Shown: positions 1 to 12,600 of the stretch, piece after piece
How the letters are laid out: the number at the start of each line of letters is the position of its first letter
Position numbering within the stretch: position 1 is the first letter of the stretch
Assembly: GCA_032719365.1 (NCBI GenBank)
Contig: CM064872.1
Span: 52,371,391-52,435,390 of the forward strand
DNA: 64,000 nt
Reading direction: 5' to 3'
Source: Prinsepia uniflora
Lineage: Eukaryota; Streptophyta; Magnoliopsida; Rosales; Rosaceae
Made by a program: the position numbers and the translations under genes
Notes under the pieces: generated by a model
The model's input: only the letters and a program-made list of their open reading frames with translations
Told to the model about the DNA's origin: nothing
Database searches by the model: none

Positions 1-2543
1 AGTAAAACAAATTTCACAAAGTAGACATTTATGCCCTTCATTAAAAACCATGCATGCATTCAAAAATCATTTAACTTAATCAAATCAAATATAATAAAAT
101 AGTTTCTAAACCCATGCCATTTCCTTCCTCAAATCATTAGGGCCTTAGTCCAAAACCATAAAACCAAACTATGTGGAAATTCAGCCCAAAACCATTAATC
201 AACACAGAAATAAAAATTCGTAAATCCAGTGAAATACGATTTATACCAATCCTTGGCATCCCAAATATCTGGCGTCCCAAACGCCTGACGTCCCAGACGT
301 CATGTCACGGTCTAGGCTACGCGTGTCGCTCAGGGTCTCTCCGAGCCTATCTTTGAAATCCCAGATGTCTGACGTCCCAAACGTCTAATAATAGCAATCC
401 TGCTCCTGAGTCACTATACAGTCTGGTCACACCGTGCAATGACCCTCGTAGGCAATGCGCTGTGACTACCCCAGTGATCCAGACAACTGGAAGAGACCAT
501 CCACATATCCAAATATAAGGATGGTATGTGGAAAATATTTTATAAAATAATTTCAAAAGCGTTTAGAAAGGGGCCCTTGCCCAGTATACCGTTAAATCCA
601 TTTCCTTTCCATAAATCATAAATGGGACTCATGCCCGATATCATAATCAATTGGGCCTCCAGCCCGAGAGTTCATACAAAATGGGTCTCAGCTCGATACC
701 TCATTAAATCAAATGGACTTCAAGTCTGATCCCATCTTTCCAAATCTGAAATCAGTTTATCAAACCACCATAGAAAACACAAGCATCTATAAACACAGTA
801 TAAAACCTTAAACCTCGAAATATGTGTAAATACGTGAACATGAAATACCACATCATATTCATCACAAATCACATTTATAAAACATATAAAACAGTTATGC
901 ATGCATCATATTTAGAAAACAAAAGTCCACTCATAGATCGTCTTAGCTATATCTCGATACATGTGCCATAAGTCTCACTAGGGCTAGTTCACCATCTTTG
1001 GAACTTCCGGACCTATCCAAATCATACCAACGGCCACTAACGGACTCTATAACGTCATACCTAAGATCTATGAACAATACCAGCCCGTGAACGCGTCCTG
1101 AACACTCTTCATGTGGCTGAAAACCTCGATTTGATCAACTTAACCATCTTTGATCGACCCGAAACCACTACCATTGGATCCGGATCTTCGAAACCTTTAA
1201 AATAATAATGGTCCCACCTCAAAGTTCGTGCCCATGCGCCCCCATGTGCGAGTCAACGTAAAAGGTCACCGGTGGTCAAAAGTCAACGATGACGTCAGCA
1301 AAAGTCAATGTTGACGTCAGCTGGTCAATGGTCAAAGTCAACGGCTGACGTCACGCCTGATAGGTTCTGACAGTGTCACGTATCAGCTGCGCACTGGTCC
1401 ATGTCACTAACATGTTAGTGACACGTGGTAACCATTGATTGGGCCACGTCACTGACATGTCAGTGTTGACTAAGCACTGACATGTTACACGTGTCGACCT
1501 ACCATTAGTCCACCTCTGACAACTATTAGACTGACATGTCAGGTCTGACGTGATGAAATCATCGCTGATGTCATCTCGTCTCCTACCTCGACGGGTCCTG
1601 TAATTTGGATCGTACATACCCGTGACCCGACCCGGTCCTAAAACCCTTATTTCTCAATCGATTTCGATCCCGTTGCTTCCTACATGTTCGTCTCAACCTA
1701 CCCAATCGATTTGTATGATCAAAACTAAGAAAAACGACCTAGAATTATACCTTTGATTGAATGAAAAATAGCCCAGAGTTCCTCTGTTGATTTCTCTCAG
1801 CTCCGACCAAAGTTGCCTTCAATTTGAGTCCTTTGAGCTCATCTCATCCTCTAGGACCTTGTCCAAACCACCAAATCGTTCAAGCAATCCCAAACATCAT
1901 TTTTCATTTTTGAACCCAAAAACATAGCTACGGGTTTTGGTTCTTACCTTAGTCGTGGCCTTCGTCGTGGCTTCTGTCCTTAGCCCCTCGTCCATCTCAG
2001 TCCTTCACATTCAATCTCCCAGTCTCTCAGTCCCACATATGAACACAGAAGGGGATAGGATAGCGTGGTGGTTTGGGTGCTATAGGTTTGAGGGGTTTCG
2101 GGTAAGGAAGAATGGAGAAGATGAAAGATGAAGATAATATCCCCACAATTTGAGGATTTAGAGCCAATCAGATAGGTGACACTTGTCACTTATTTGGTGG
2201 TCCCCACCAGATATTTATCCAATCCAATTATTCCACTTGTTGATATTTGTCGAAATGTGAATAGTACCATTCCATTCTAGACCCATAACATCCCCATCGA
2301 AAGTTCAATTTCAACGTGCCGCTTGCCTACGAACTCGTAACATCCCGATCTATGTAACGGTCCTCGGTCCTTGGTCCTCGTGTATTTGACCACCCCAGTC
2401 AAAAGTCAACATTTTGTCCAATTCTAAGGGCAAAATCGTCATTTTACACCATCCATCCGAATTCCCTCGACTAGTCCCCGATTAGTCGCGATAATCCTTA
2501 ATTACTCGTTAATTAATCCCGAAATTCGGGACGGGTTGTTACA
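1..2543 (-). mobile_element. Truncated Tekay-like LTR, cut by window edge
   Basis: The right end reads GGGACGGGTTGTTACA, the reverse complement of the TGTAACAACCCGTCCC start used by related LTRs here, so the element lies on the minus strand. The text around 1140-1200 (GATCGACCCGAAACCACTACC) recurs in reverse complement near 53040, placing this LTR in the same subfamily as the plus-strand LTR at 51748-57330. It contains three TGACGTCA octamers (1290, 1312, 1346) and several CACGTG-like words. The left end lies outside the window, so solo LTR and full element cannot be distinguished. No coding region was found. Confidence 0.8.
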
Positions 2544-2756
2544 TTGTTAGTTATATTTCATTCCCGAGTTTGATTGCTTGAATTTGATATGTTGGTTATG
2601 AGTGGCAAACTTTATGATGAGAACAATTGAAATCTTGATTGTTTGACATTAGAAAGCTATTGGGTTAGAGTTGTTAACTAGGACGTGCATTAGTGACACT
2701 TATTACCCCCAAACATGGCTAGCTGGAAATTAATTTGTGACGACCACTAGGAGATT
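2544..2756. other. Unassigned spacer with 5-bp target site at its end
   Basis: About 210 bases lie between two LTR ends. The last five bases, AGATT (2752-2756), are repeated at 11844-11848 and are the target-site duplication of the element at 2757-11843. The spacer should therefore continue at 11849. No gene seen. Confidence 0.6.
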
Positions 2757-5659
2757 TGACAGGACCCATCCCAATCCCCCCGGGATTAGTGCGGGATGAC
2801 CCTGCTCCCGTCTGACACGGAGTGTCAGACAAGGGATATTTCCGACCTTTGCCCTCTCGGGCTATCAGAGTACGCCAGGATCCGGAGGAGGTATGTGATA
2901 TCTCGATCTCTGCTACAGTCCACATCCGCTGTCAACCTGAAGGGTATTAAAAACAGAAAGACTGTGAGTGGACAAAAATAAAGATTTTATAAAACATTTC
3001 CATAAAAGACATTTATACCCTCCACTAAAAAGCATGCATGCATAGTAAAACCATTTATCCAATAATATATGTTAAAACATCCATAAATAGGGTCTCAGCC
3101 CCCAAATTCTGTAAATACAAGTCACACGGGCTTCTGCCCAAAACCAATTTACAGAAAACCAGAACATAGTAAACATGTGTGGGATCTCAGCCCAAATCCA
3201 TTTATCATCATAAAACACAGTTTTCCAACCAGATTGAAACCGGGGTCTCAAACCCAAGTCTCTCCAGGGTCCACCCAGGTCAATGTCCGTAGATCAAGGA
3301 CCCTCCCTGAAGGTAACGAACCATGCCCATCCTGAGAGTAAGGAACCCAACTGGGGGGCGACTCCACTCAGTCAGTGCTCCGTGACTACTCCGGGGTCCA
3401 CCCAGGCCAACGACCCTCCCCGGAGGAGACAATCATATATATAGGATGGAATATGAAAAACCTTTTGAAACCATTCTTGAAACCTTTCAAGGATTCATGT
3501 CCGGCCCCCATAAGCCGTCATGAACCATAAAATCCTTTCATGGGTTCATGCCGGTTCCCATAAACCGTCATGACCCGTAAATCCATTTCAGGGGTTCATG
3601 CCGGTTCCCATAAACCGTCATGACCCGTAAAAACCATTTGTAACACATAGCTGGGCACTAGGCCCGAATTCACATAGAAACTGGACCCCCGGTCCGAATA
3701 GTAAACCAATTGGGCCTCTGGCCCGATTCCGTAAATCAAATGGACCTCAAGTCCGAGAATTACCTTTTCAAATCCAAAATCATTTCATGAAATCATATCC
3801 AAAACCACAAGAATGGAAAATCAGTGTAAAATCGGAAAACCTCGATTTACGTGCAAGCACGTAAATCACCTTGAAATACGTGAAACCATATAATTCACAA
3901 ACATCCAAATCAAAATTATCAAATCACATTCATTATCCTTTTGGAAATCCAAAACCATTTCATTTAGACCAATAAAGACATACAGCCCCGTATAGGCACC
4001 GTATAGGGCCGAAACCTCGAAATACGTGCCTATACGTAACCACACATCCAAATGCACTCATGGCATCACAAAAAAGTATTTAAAACATATAATAAACATT
4101 TATGCATGCACCAATTTAGAAAACAAGGTCCACTCACAGACCGTCCGAGCTGCCGCCTCGATTTGCGTGCCATAGGCTCTCCCGAGCCGATCACCATTAC
4201 CGGGACTCCCAAACCTGTCCAAATTTTAATAGAAGGTTAATAACTACTTAATTAACCTCCCATCAAAGCCCCGTAATTTTTCCGAACTTTTAACTATTTT
4301 TAAACCGACCCTAAACCTTCCGATGCCCCGAAACATATCGAGACGGTGTCCGATCGACTCGAAACCAGTCCCAAAATGTTCGTTACATCGAATAGATGAT
4401 TTCGTATGTTGAACACATCCCCAGAAACCCTAGCACGCGCTGCCACGCGCCGCCCAAAGGCCCCTGCGCGTGGGCTCACGCGCCGCTACAGTGCCGTCGT
4501 CCTCCTTCGATCGAACCGGTCCGACCGGGCCGGTCCGGTTTTCTCTGCAATTCCGGTCCGCCTGGACCGGCGTGACCGGTCCAAGTCTCCGACGCCCTCA
4601 TTTCTCATCCGTTTTCCTCCATTTCAATCCCTAAATTCATCTTTTAATCTTTCCTATCATTCCCAATTAACCAAACTAGCTAAAACACCCAAAATCCTAA
4701 CGGTTCAAAATGGACCTCACGGTCCCTGTTTTTCCGATCATCCCACACGGCTGCTCAGCCGTCCCTAACCACCAAAACCTCACTAATCACCCCCTAGCAA
4801 CTCAATGGACTCATTAAAATCATTAGAAATGAATCATAACATCAAAAATGTAAAAAACGGATCAAAAGGGCCTCACCGTGAACCTCACGGGTTCTTGTCC
4901 CTCTCGCAGCCGTGGATGGCGGTTCTGGCCGCCCAGCCACCTCCTCAGTCCCCTCTTCCATCCCTGGTTGCTTGAATGAAGAATGGATGGGTTTTGGGTT
5001 GCACAGATGGAAGGATGGTGGATGTGAGATCGGGTAGTTTTGTGTGTGTGTTTGAAATGAGGAAGAATGGAATGCACGGTGCGTGAAGGGAAAAATGGTG
5101 TCCATTGGATGGGTGACACTTGTCACTCATCCATTGGGGATCAGAACAAATATCTGGGCCCACTAGAGACAAAACTGCACTTTTTGTCTCGTAAAACGTG
5201 CCATCGTGAATAGTAACTGGGAACTTCCGTGAACCGTAACTTCGCCGTCGAACGTCCGAATTCGACGTGCCGCCTGTCTACGGATTCGTATCGTCCTTAT
5301 CTACGTAACGGTCTTCGGTTCTCGGCCATCGGACCTCCTGGTCAAAAAGTCAACTTTTGACCTCCTATTCACCCAAATTACCAAAATGCCCCTAAACTTC
5401 CGAACGTCATAACTTCCTCATCGAACGTCGGAATTGAACGTGCCACCTGTCTATGAACTCGTGACGTCACGAACTACGTCACCGTCATCGGTCAAAGTCC
5501 ATTTGACCACCCGAACGAAAAGTCAACGTTTTGCCACGCCGAAGGGCAAAACGGTCATTTTGCGTCGTTCGTCCGATTTCGCCTAACTAATCACGGATTA
5601 GCCTCACTAATCGTGATTAGTCACTAATCTAATCTCGAAATTTGGGACGGGTCGTTACA
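2757..5659 (-). repeat. 3' LTR of the LARD-like element
   Basis: It pairs with 8874-11843. It lacks a segment of about 67 bases after position 3238 that the other LTR has at about 9357-9423. The solo LTR at 54048-56870 also has this segment, so it was deleted here after insertion. The GC-rich part at 4430-4590 and the G-rich stretch at 4900-5060 give accidental ORFs only. Confidence 0.92.
3491..3640. repeat. Three tandem ~51-bp units inside the LTR
   Basis: Units start near 3491, 3542 and 3592. Each runs from a TTCATG-CCGG stretch through CCATAA-CCGTCATGA to CCGTAA. The same array occurs in the partner LTR (about 9674-9823) and, reversed, in the solo LTR near 55925-56075. It is therefore ancestral to the family. 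Confidence 0.85.
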
Positions 5660-5694
5660 ACCTTCCCTCCTTAATTAATTTCGTCCTCGAAATT
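5660..5694 (-). promoter_or_regulatory. Polypurine tract and conserved PPT-proximal box
   Basis: The reverse complement of 5660-5670 is GGAGGGAAGGT, directly next to the LTR; this is the expected plus-strand primer. Beside it, 5677-5694 reads AATTTCGTCCTCGAAATT, an imperfect palindrome. The same box recurs next to LTR ends at about 25116 and 31452, and in decayed form near 22024. Confidence 0.8.
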
Positions 5695-8600
5695 CCAACC
5701 GACCTAAATCCAACCGTTCTTCCCTCCTTAATTTAGTTCCATTCTCGAAATTCGTGTACACTCGTACGCCAACTAACTAGAACAATACTTATTCGCACCC
5801 AGACGTACCACTAACGCTCACGTCGTAACGACTACATTCGACCACGTCGAATGACAGTAACCATACGTTCCGAATTGACACCACATGTCAAATCTACCAT
5901 TTTCGTTGACACAGCAACTCGACGATTCCTTCCTCAATCACCAACCTATCCTGACGTCTGCTCCCACCGGGAGTCATCAGACCTCACTCAACGATTCTCG
6001 TTGACACCTCCGACAAACCGTCACCACTTGACAGTCGTCAGTCGAAAACTGACACTATACCCACTTGTGATTATACTAACCACCAAATTACTCAACCTGT
6101 GTGTAACTAGACCCATCAGAAACACTATGACCCAACGCACAGTATCCAATGTCTAGTTCACGACCTCGATTAATCCGATGGTATCAGAACCAATCCGACT
6201 ACCAACACGCTCACCATCATACCACTGGTACAACCTATGTACCATCACCTGACACGACCAGTCTGCCTGGTATCGTACCCCGAACAACGTACAAAGTATG
6301 TACATCTACCCCTCAATCAGCCTACAACCGTCTAGGTCATAGCCAATCACGTTTCAATTATGGAGTTCACTTGTCCAATCCAGCATTAGACAAATCGAAA
6401 CTCCAACCCATCATCTATTTCCAAATCCGAATCTGAATCCGCAATTTCGTAAGAAATCCCGAATCCAAACCCAGAAATCATATCCATAGCCATGTTCAAA
6501 TCCGAATCCGAAATCATTATTCCGTAAGCTAGCATTTGGAATAACCATTCCGAACCCAAATCCATAAAAGAAAATCCAGTGTCAAGCTTCAGAATCAAAT
6601 CCTGAATCGTCACCCAGAATCCGATTCCAAAACCCAAATCTAGAAATCCACTTTCAAGTTCCAAAATCAAATCCTGAATCGTCATCTAGAAATCTGATTC
6701 CAAAACCCGAAATCTCGTTCACGTCTACCAAGACGCACCATATCCGAACCTATCGGATACCTGTTCAAACGATTACCTCAATACGTTCGATTGACTTCAT
6801 AGGGAAGCCAATCCCAACATCAACACATCTAGGTTGACCATATCCGACCAAATCGGAAAACTACTCACCTGAGTAATATACCATACGGGATTCACTTCGA
6901 AAAGAAGTTCAGTCCCAACATCCTCAACTCAAACATCCAGGTAAGAGTGGTAAACTCTCCACCTATCTGGATCATCAAGATTACGATCCAGATCCTGTCA
7001 TTACATCACCCGACCATGAACGCCACGATCCTCGATCGTCACGAAGTCCAAAGTCCTCAACCATTTCCCACATCTAAACAGATTAGTCAACGACGAGACA
7101 CGCCGAGACTGTGGGTTCTCACTGATTACCTCGTATCGATCCTTGTCATTCCACCGAGGAAAATCAAAAATGATACAAGACTATGACATCAAAACTCATC
7201 CTATGTGAATACAACCAAACTCGCTGCATTCACCACGTCACGTAAACCAACATCGTCTGCCACCAAGCAGGAAATGAGAAATATTAGTCACCTAACTTCG
7301 ATATACTCGATTCCTCTTGATGACCCAAAACAAATCCCGGGTTCACCAACCAATACACGATCAGCGTACCGGTGACGCAACCATCCTCTACCGTCATCTA
7401 CCATCATCTACCACTGTAGAAACTGAGAAGTCACCAAAAATGACTTCGAAATACCCAATACCAATGCGGAAAACCCGCATTCCTCTCGTCACCTCAATCA
7501 CAACCTCTCACGATTCCAAAGTTCCAACAAGATTGGAAACAACGTACCCGGACATCAACCACGTGTCCCCTAACCAATTTAATTCTATCTAAGATCCACT
7601 CTGGAACCACAGACACCGAACATATGCAAATCTTGACGGATGTGACTCAACATCATCACAATCACCAGTACCAGCACCGACACACTATCACCTGCACTAG
7701 TATCAGCACACCAACACCAGTATCAGTATCGACACACCATGTGCAAAACTGACAACCCTGGATCTCCGCTCATACCGAGCGACGACCCTGTACCTCTGCT
7801 CGAATAGGAGAAACTATGCCTCCCTTGCACCCAACACCTCTGGGTACAATCACCCTGACAACTCATACGAGAAAAGGAAACGTTCACCGAACGTGCCCGA
7901 TTCCCAAAAACCACAACTACAACCGCTCTTGGTAGTAGCGCCTGCCACACACTCATGCAGACCTAACTACCAGACATTGCTATCGAGATTCGCATCCAAC
8001 GGAATCAACCGCCCGTATTAACCACTCCGGATCCCACTCAGGGATTCCATCGACAAGTACCAACCTTGGTAACTTGTCCAAATCAAACTCTACCAGTTAT
8101 AACCCGACTAACCCAATGTCGTCTACCAGGTCATCCATGACCTTAGTTGCACCAACAACCCATCGCAACTAAGTAGTACGACAGCCAACTAGGTCTAACC
8201 GATAAGTACAACCTCGACTGCGAAGTGCAGTCCAACACAAGATGACATGACTAGACCGACTAACGAATCCAAATCCGAATAGTCGTCAAAGTCACACCAC
8301 TCGCCAACTCCCATTTCCGAACCATACCCACCAAGGTAGGGTTCCACAATCACACCTATGGTCACGCTGACCCCAACTGCGAAAAGCAGTAAAATCCACG
8401 CTCTGACCGACCCCGCGGTCTTGACATCGTAAAGACGTCAATCGAATCCTACCATCAAGCCAACAAGGATTCCCCGAATCCGGCTGCCAACTGCCGACTG
8501 CAATAAATCCATTTAACTCAACATATTCTGACCATCTAATGGTCACAACGTCGAATCAGTCGTCGGAACCGATCCTACGACATCGTTAAGACGATCCCAA

Positions 8601-8858
8601 CTCACCGTCTCACGATCACACTCCAGAATACGAACACGTTAATCCTTCCGTAGGGTCCCACACTGTCACCCACGACAGAACTATGGCAACCCCGACATCG
8701 AATGCCGAACCAAGGCGGTCCACAATCCAATCCTACTAACTATCGTACCGGCACCCCAACATCAGGTTGACCACGAACTGTAGCCCATTGAGATATCACA
8801 TCCTCGACCAGCGTACATGCTCCAAAAGCTCCGCGGTTGCTCGAATCGAGACAACCCC
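5671..8858 (-). other. Non-coding core of the LARD-like element
   Basis: About 3.2 kb without retroviral motifs on either strand. The longest open frames (for example 5851-6156 plus and 6386-6685 minus) have low-complexity or repetitive content and no recognisable domain. The stretch 6420-6720 consists of degenerate short repeats of AATCCGAATCC-like words. The part near the primer site resembles, in reverse complement, the sequence after the primer site at 57333, so the core is shared with another non-autonomous element. Confidence 0.7.
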
Positions 8859-8870
8859 GCTCTGATACCA
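8859..8870 (-). promoter_or_regulatory. Primer-binding site, initiator-Met tRNA type
   Basis: The reverse complement reads TGGTATCAGAGC, complementary to the 3' end of plant initiator-Met tRNA. It sits three bases from the 5' LTR. Confidence 0.88.
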
Positions 8871-8873
8871 CGT

Positions 8874-11843
8874 TGACAGGACCCATCCCAATCCCCCCGG
8901 GATTAGTGCGTTATGACCCTGCTCCCGTCTGACACGGAGTGTCAGACAAGGGATATTTCTGACCTTTGCCCTCTCGGGCTATCTCAGTACGCCAGGATCC
9001 GGAGGAGGTATGTGATATCTCGATCTCTGCTACAGTCCACATCCGCTGTCAACCTGAAGGGTATTAAAAACAGAAAGACTGTGAGTGGACAAAAATAAAG
9101 ATTTTATAAAACATTTCCATAAAAGACATTTATACCCTCCACTAAAAAGCATGCATGCATAGTAAAACCATTTATCCAATAATATATGTTAAAACATCCA
9201 TAAATAGGGTCTCAGCCCCCAAATTCTGTAAATACAAGTCACACGGGCTTCTGCCCAAAACCAATTTACAGAAAACCAGAACATAGTAAACATGTGTGGG
9301 ATCTCAGCCCAAATCCATTTATCATCATAAAACACAGTTTTCCAACCAGATTGAAATCATGTTTATCCAATATATTCATATCCAGAACCTGTCACGGTAA
9401 AATAAAGCTACACGTGTGCTAACCGGGGTCTCAAACCCAAGTCTCTCCAGGGTCCACCCAGGTCAATGTCCGTAGATCAAGGACCCTCCCTGAAGGTAAC
9501 GAACCATGCCCATCCTGAGAGTAAGGAACCCAACTGGGGGGCGACTCCACTCAGTCAGTGCTCCGTGACTACTCCGGGGTCCACCCAGGCCAACGACCCT
9601 CCCCGGAGGAGACAATCATATATATAGGATGGAATATGAAAAACCTTTTGAAACCATTCTTGAAACCTTTCAAGGATTCATGTCCGGCCCCCATAAGCCG
9701 TCATGAACCATAAAATCCTTTCATGGGTTCATGCCGGTTCCCATAAACCGTCATGACCCGTAAATCCATTTCAGGGGTTCATGCCGGTTCCCATAAACCG
9801 TCATGACCCGTAAAAACCATTTGTAACACATAGCTGGGCACTAGGCCCGAATTCACATAGAAACTGGACCCCCGGTCCGAATAGTAAACCAATTGGGCCT
9901 CTGGCCCGATTCCGTAAATCAAATGGACCTCAAGTCCGAGAATTACCTTTTCAAATCCAAAATCATTTCATGAAATCATATCCAAAACCACAAGAATGGA
10001 AAATCAGTGTAAAATCGGAAAACCTCGATTTACGTGCAAGCACGTAAATCGCCTCGAAATACGTGAAACCATATAATTCACAAACATCCAAATCAAAATT
10101 ATCAAATCACATTCATTATCCTTTTGGAAATCCCAAAACCATTTCATTTAGACCAATAAAGACATACAGCCCCGTATAGGCACCGTATAGGGCCGAAACC
10201 TCGAAATACGTGCCTATACGTAACCACACATCCAAATGAACTCATGGCATCACAAAAAAGTATTTAAAACATATAATAAACATTTATGCATGCACCAATT
10301 TAGAAAACAAGGTCCACTCACAGACCGTCCGAGCTGCCGCCTCGATTTGCGTGCCATAGGCTCTCCCGAGCCGATCACCATTACCGGGACTCCCAAACCT
10401 GTCCAAATTTTAATAGAAGGTTAATAACTACTTAATTAACCTCCCATCAAAGCCCCGCAATTTTTCCGAACTTTTAACTATTTTTAAACCGACCCTAAAC
10501 CTTCCGATGCCCCGAAACATATCGAGACGGTGTCCGATCGACTCGAAACCAGTCCCAAAATGTTCGTTACATCGAATAGATGATTTCGTATGTTGAACAC
10601 ATCCCCAGAAACCCTAGCACGCGCTGCCACGCGCCGCCCAAAGGCCCCTGCGCGTGGGCTCACGCGCCGCTACAGTGCCGTCGTCCTCCTTCGATCGAAC
10701 CGGTCCGACTGGGCCGGTCCGGTTTTCTCTGCAATTCCGGTCCGCCTGGACCGGCGTGACCGGTCCAAGTCTCTGACGCCCTCATTTCTCATCCGTTTTC
10801 CTCCATTTCAATCCCTAAATTCATCTTTTAATCTTTCCTATCATTCCCAATTAACCAAACTAGCTAAAACACCCAAAATCCTAACGGTTCAAAATGGACC
10901 TCACGGTCCCTGTTTTTCCGATCATCCCACACGGCTGCTCAGCCGTCCCTAACCACCAAAACCTCACTAATCACCCCCTAGCAACTCAATGGACTCATTA
11001 AAATCATTAGAAATGAATCATAACATCAAAAATGTAAAAAACGGATCAAAAGGGCCTCACCGTGAACCTCACGGGTTCTTGTCCCTCTCGCCGCCGTGGA
11101 TGGCGGTTCTGGCCGCCCAGCCACCTCCTCAGTCCCCTCTTCCATCCCTGGTTGCTTGAATGAAGAATGGATGGGTTTTGGGTTGCACAGATGGAAGGAT
11201 GGTGGATGTGAGATCGGGTAGTTTTGTGTGTGTGTTTGAAATGATGAAGAATGGAATGCACGGTGCATGAAGTGAAAAATGGTGTCCATTGGATGGGTGA
11301 CACTTGTCACTCATCCATTGGGGATCAGAACAAATATCTGGGCCCACTAGAGACAAAACTGCACTTTTTGTCTCGTAAAACGTGTCATCGTGAATAGTAA
11401 TCGGGAACTTCCGTGAACCGTAACTTCGCCGTCGAACGTCCGAATTCGACGTGCCGCCTGTCTACGGATTCGTATCGTCCTTATCTACGTAACGGTCTTC
11501 GGCCCTCGGCCATCGGACCTCCTGGTCAAAAAGTCAACTTTTGACCTTCTATTCACCCAAATTACCAAAATGCCCCTAAACTTCCGAACGTCATAACTTC
11601 CTCATCGAACGTCGGAATTGAACGTGCCACCTGTCTATGAACTCGTGACGTCACGAACTACGTCACGGTCATCGGTCAAAGTCCATTTGACCACCCGAAC
11701 GAAAAGTCAACGTTTTGCCACGCCGAAGGGCAAAACGGTCATTTTGCGTCGTTCGTCCGATTTCGCCTAACTAATCACGGATTAGCCTCACTAATCGTGA
11801 TTAGTCACTAATCTAATCTCGGAATTTGGGACGGGTCGTTACA
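8874..11843 (-). repeat. 5' LTR of the LARD-like element
   Basis: Full-length partner (2970 bases) of 2757-5659, including the segment of about 67 bases missing there. It is followed directly by the AGATT duplication. Confidence 0.92.
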
Positions 11844-11848
11844 AGATT

Positions 11849-12600
11849 GCTTATGTATATTTTGGCTTCACGAGATGTGTTTAGATACATGTGATTTTGT
11901 TTTGAGGGTTTTCCTCATCCTTTGATATGTTAGAATCCGAGCATGGCTCGTTTGAATATGTTGATTATATTCCCAAGAATGCTTCGTATGTCTATGTTGG
12001 TAATATTTCTTGAGCATGACTTGAATGTGATTATAGTTGGATGATCTTGAGATGCTTATTCTGAGTTATGACTATTGAGTCAAAATTTTGGTTGTAAACC
12101 CACCTAGGAGTCGCGGGTATCTCAGTATTGTTAGGATGTGCATGCTTTTCTTTGTATGCATGCTTTTCGTTTGTCATTTGTAAACCCAAGAAGGCAAGAA
12201 TGCTTTGTATGTCTGTATATTAGTTTATTATTAATTCTTGTGCACGTTTATCGTTTGTAAACCCAAGAATGTTTTGTATGTCTGTATATTATTTTATTAT
12301 TAATTCTTGTAAAAAGTGCATGTTTGTCGTTTGTAAATCCAAGAATGCTTTGTATGTTTGTATATTATTTTATTATTAATTCTTGTAGAATGTGCATGTT
12401 TTTTCGTTTGTCTATTATTAGCATATTTGAGTTTCTTTTAAAACTGAGGGGAATAAATTATGTTTTCAACTTACAATTTTACACTGAAATAAACTATTAT
12501 GTCTACTCACCATTCTGTTTTTGTATCCCTCGAATCTTGAGGTACTTCATGCATTTCGAGAAATTCTCAGTATCTACCCTAGTATTCACACAGGCCGTTC
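11849..12600. other. Unassigned, possibly decayed plus-strand LTR
   Basis: Continuation of the pre-insertion target. Text near 12500-12545 (TCTACTCACCATTCTG followed by a CTCGA-rich stretch) is reminiscent of the CACTCACAG...CTTCAGG part of the giant LTRs here, so an old LTR is possible. No clear ends were found. Confidence 0.35.
12168..12415. repeat. Tandem ~76-bp repeat, about three copies
   Basis: Units begin with CGTTTGTAAACCCAAGAATG-like text near 12175, 12252 and 12328, with a partial unit at 12405. Spacing is 76-77 bases and each unit contains TTATTATTAATTCTTG. Confidence 0.85.

Larger units (their letters stand above)
2757..11843 (-). mobile_element. Non-autonomous LARD-like LTR retrotransposon
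   Basis: This is a complete element. Both LTRs start TGACAGGACCC and end GTCGTTACA in plus-strand reading, and AGATT flanks both sides as a perfect 5-bp TSD. The LTRs are about 2.9 kb and the core (5660-8873) about 3.2 kb. The primer-binding site (8859-8870, reverse complement TGGTATCAGAGC, iMet type) and polypurine tract (5660-5670) put transcription on the minus strand. No gag, protease, RT or integrase motif can be seen in the core, so the element must be mobilised in trans. A hand comparison of the LTRs gives roughly 25 substitutions over 2.9 kb, about 1%, so insertion was recent. Non-coding core plus long LTRs fits the LARD class. Confidence 0.92.

Noticed and set aside
4406..5172. Paired ORFs repeated at 10590-11356
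   Set aside because: They occur in both LTRs of the same element, on both strands, with no domain. They arise from GC-rich LTR sequence.
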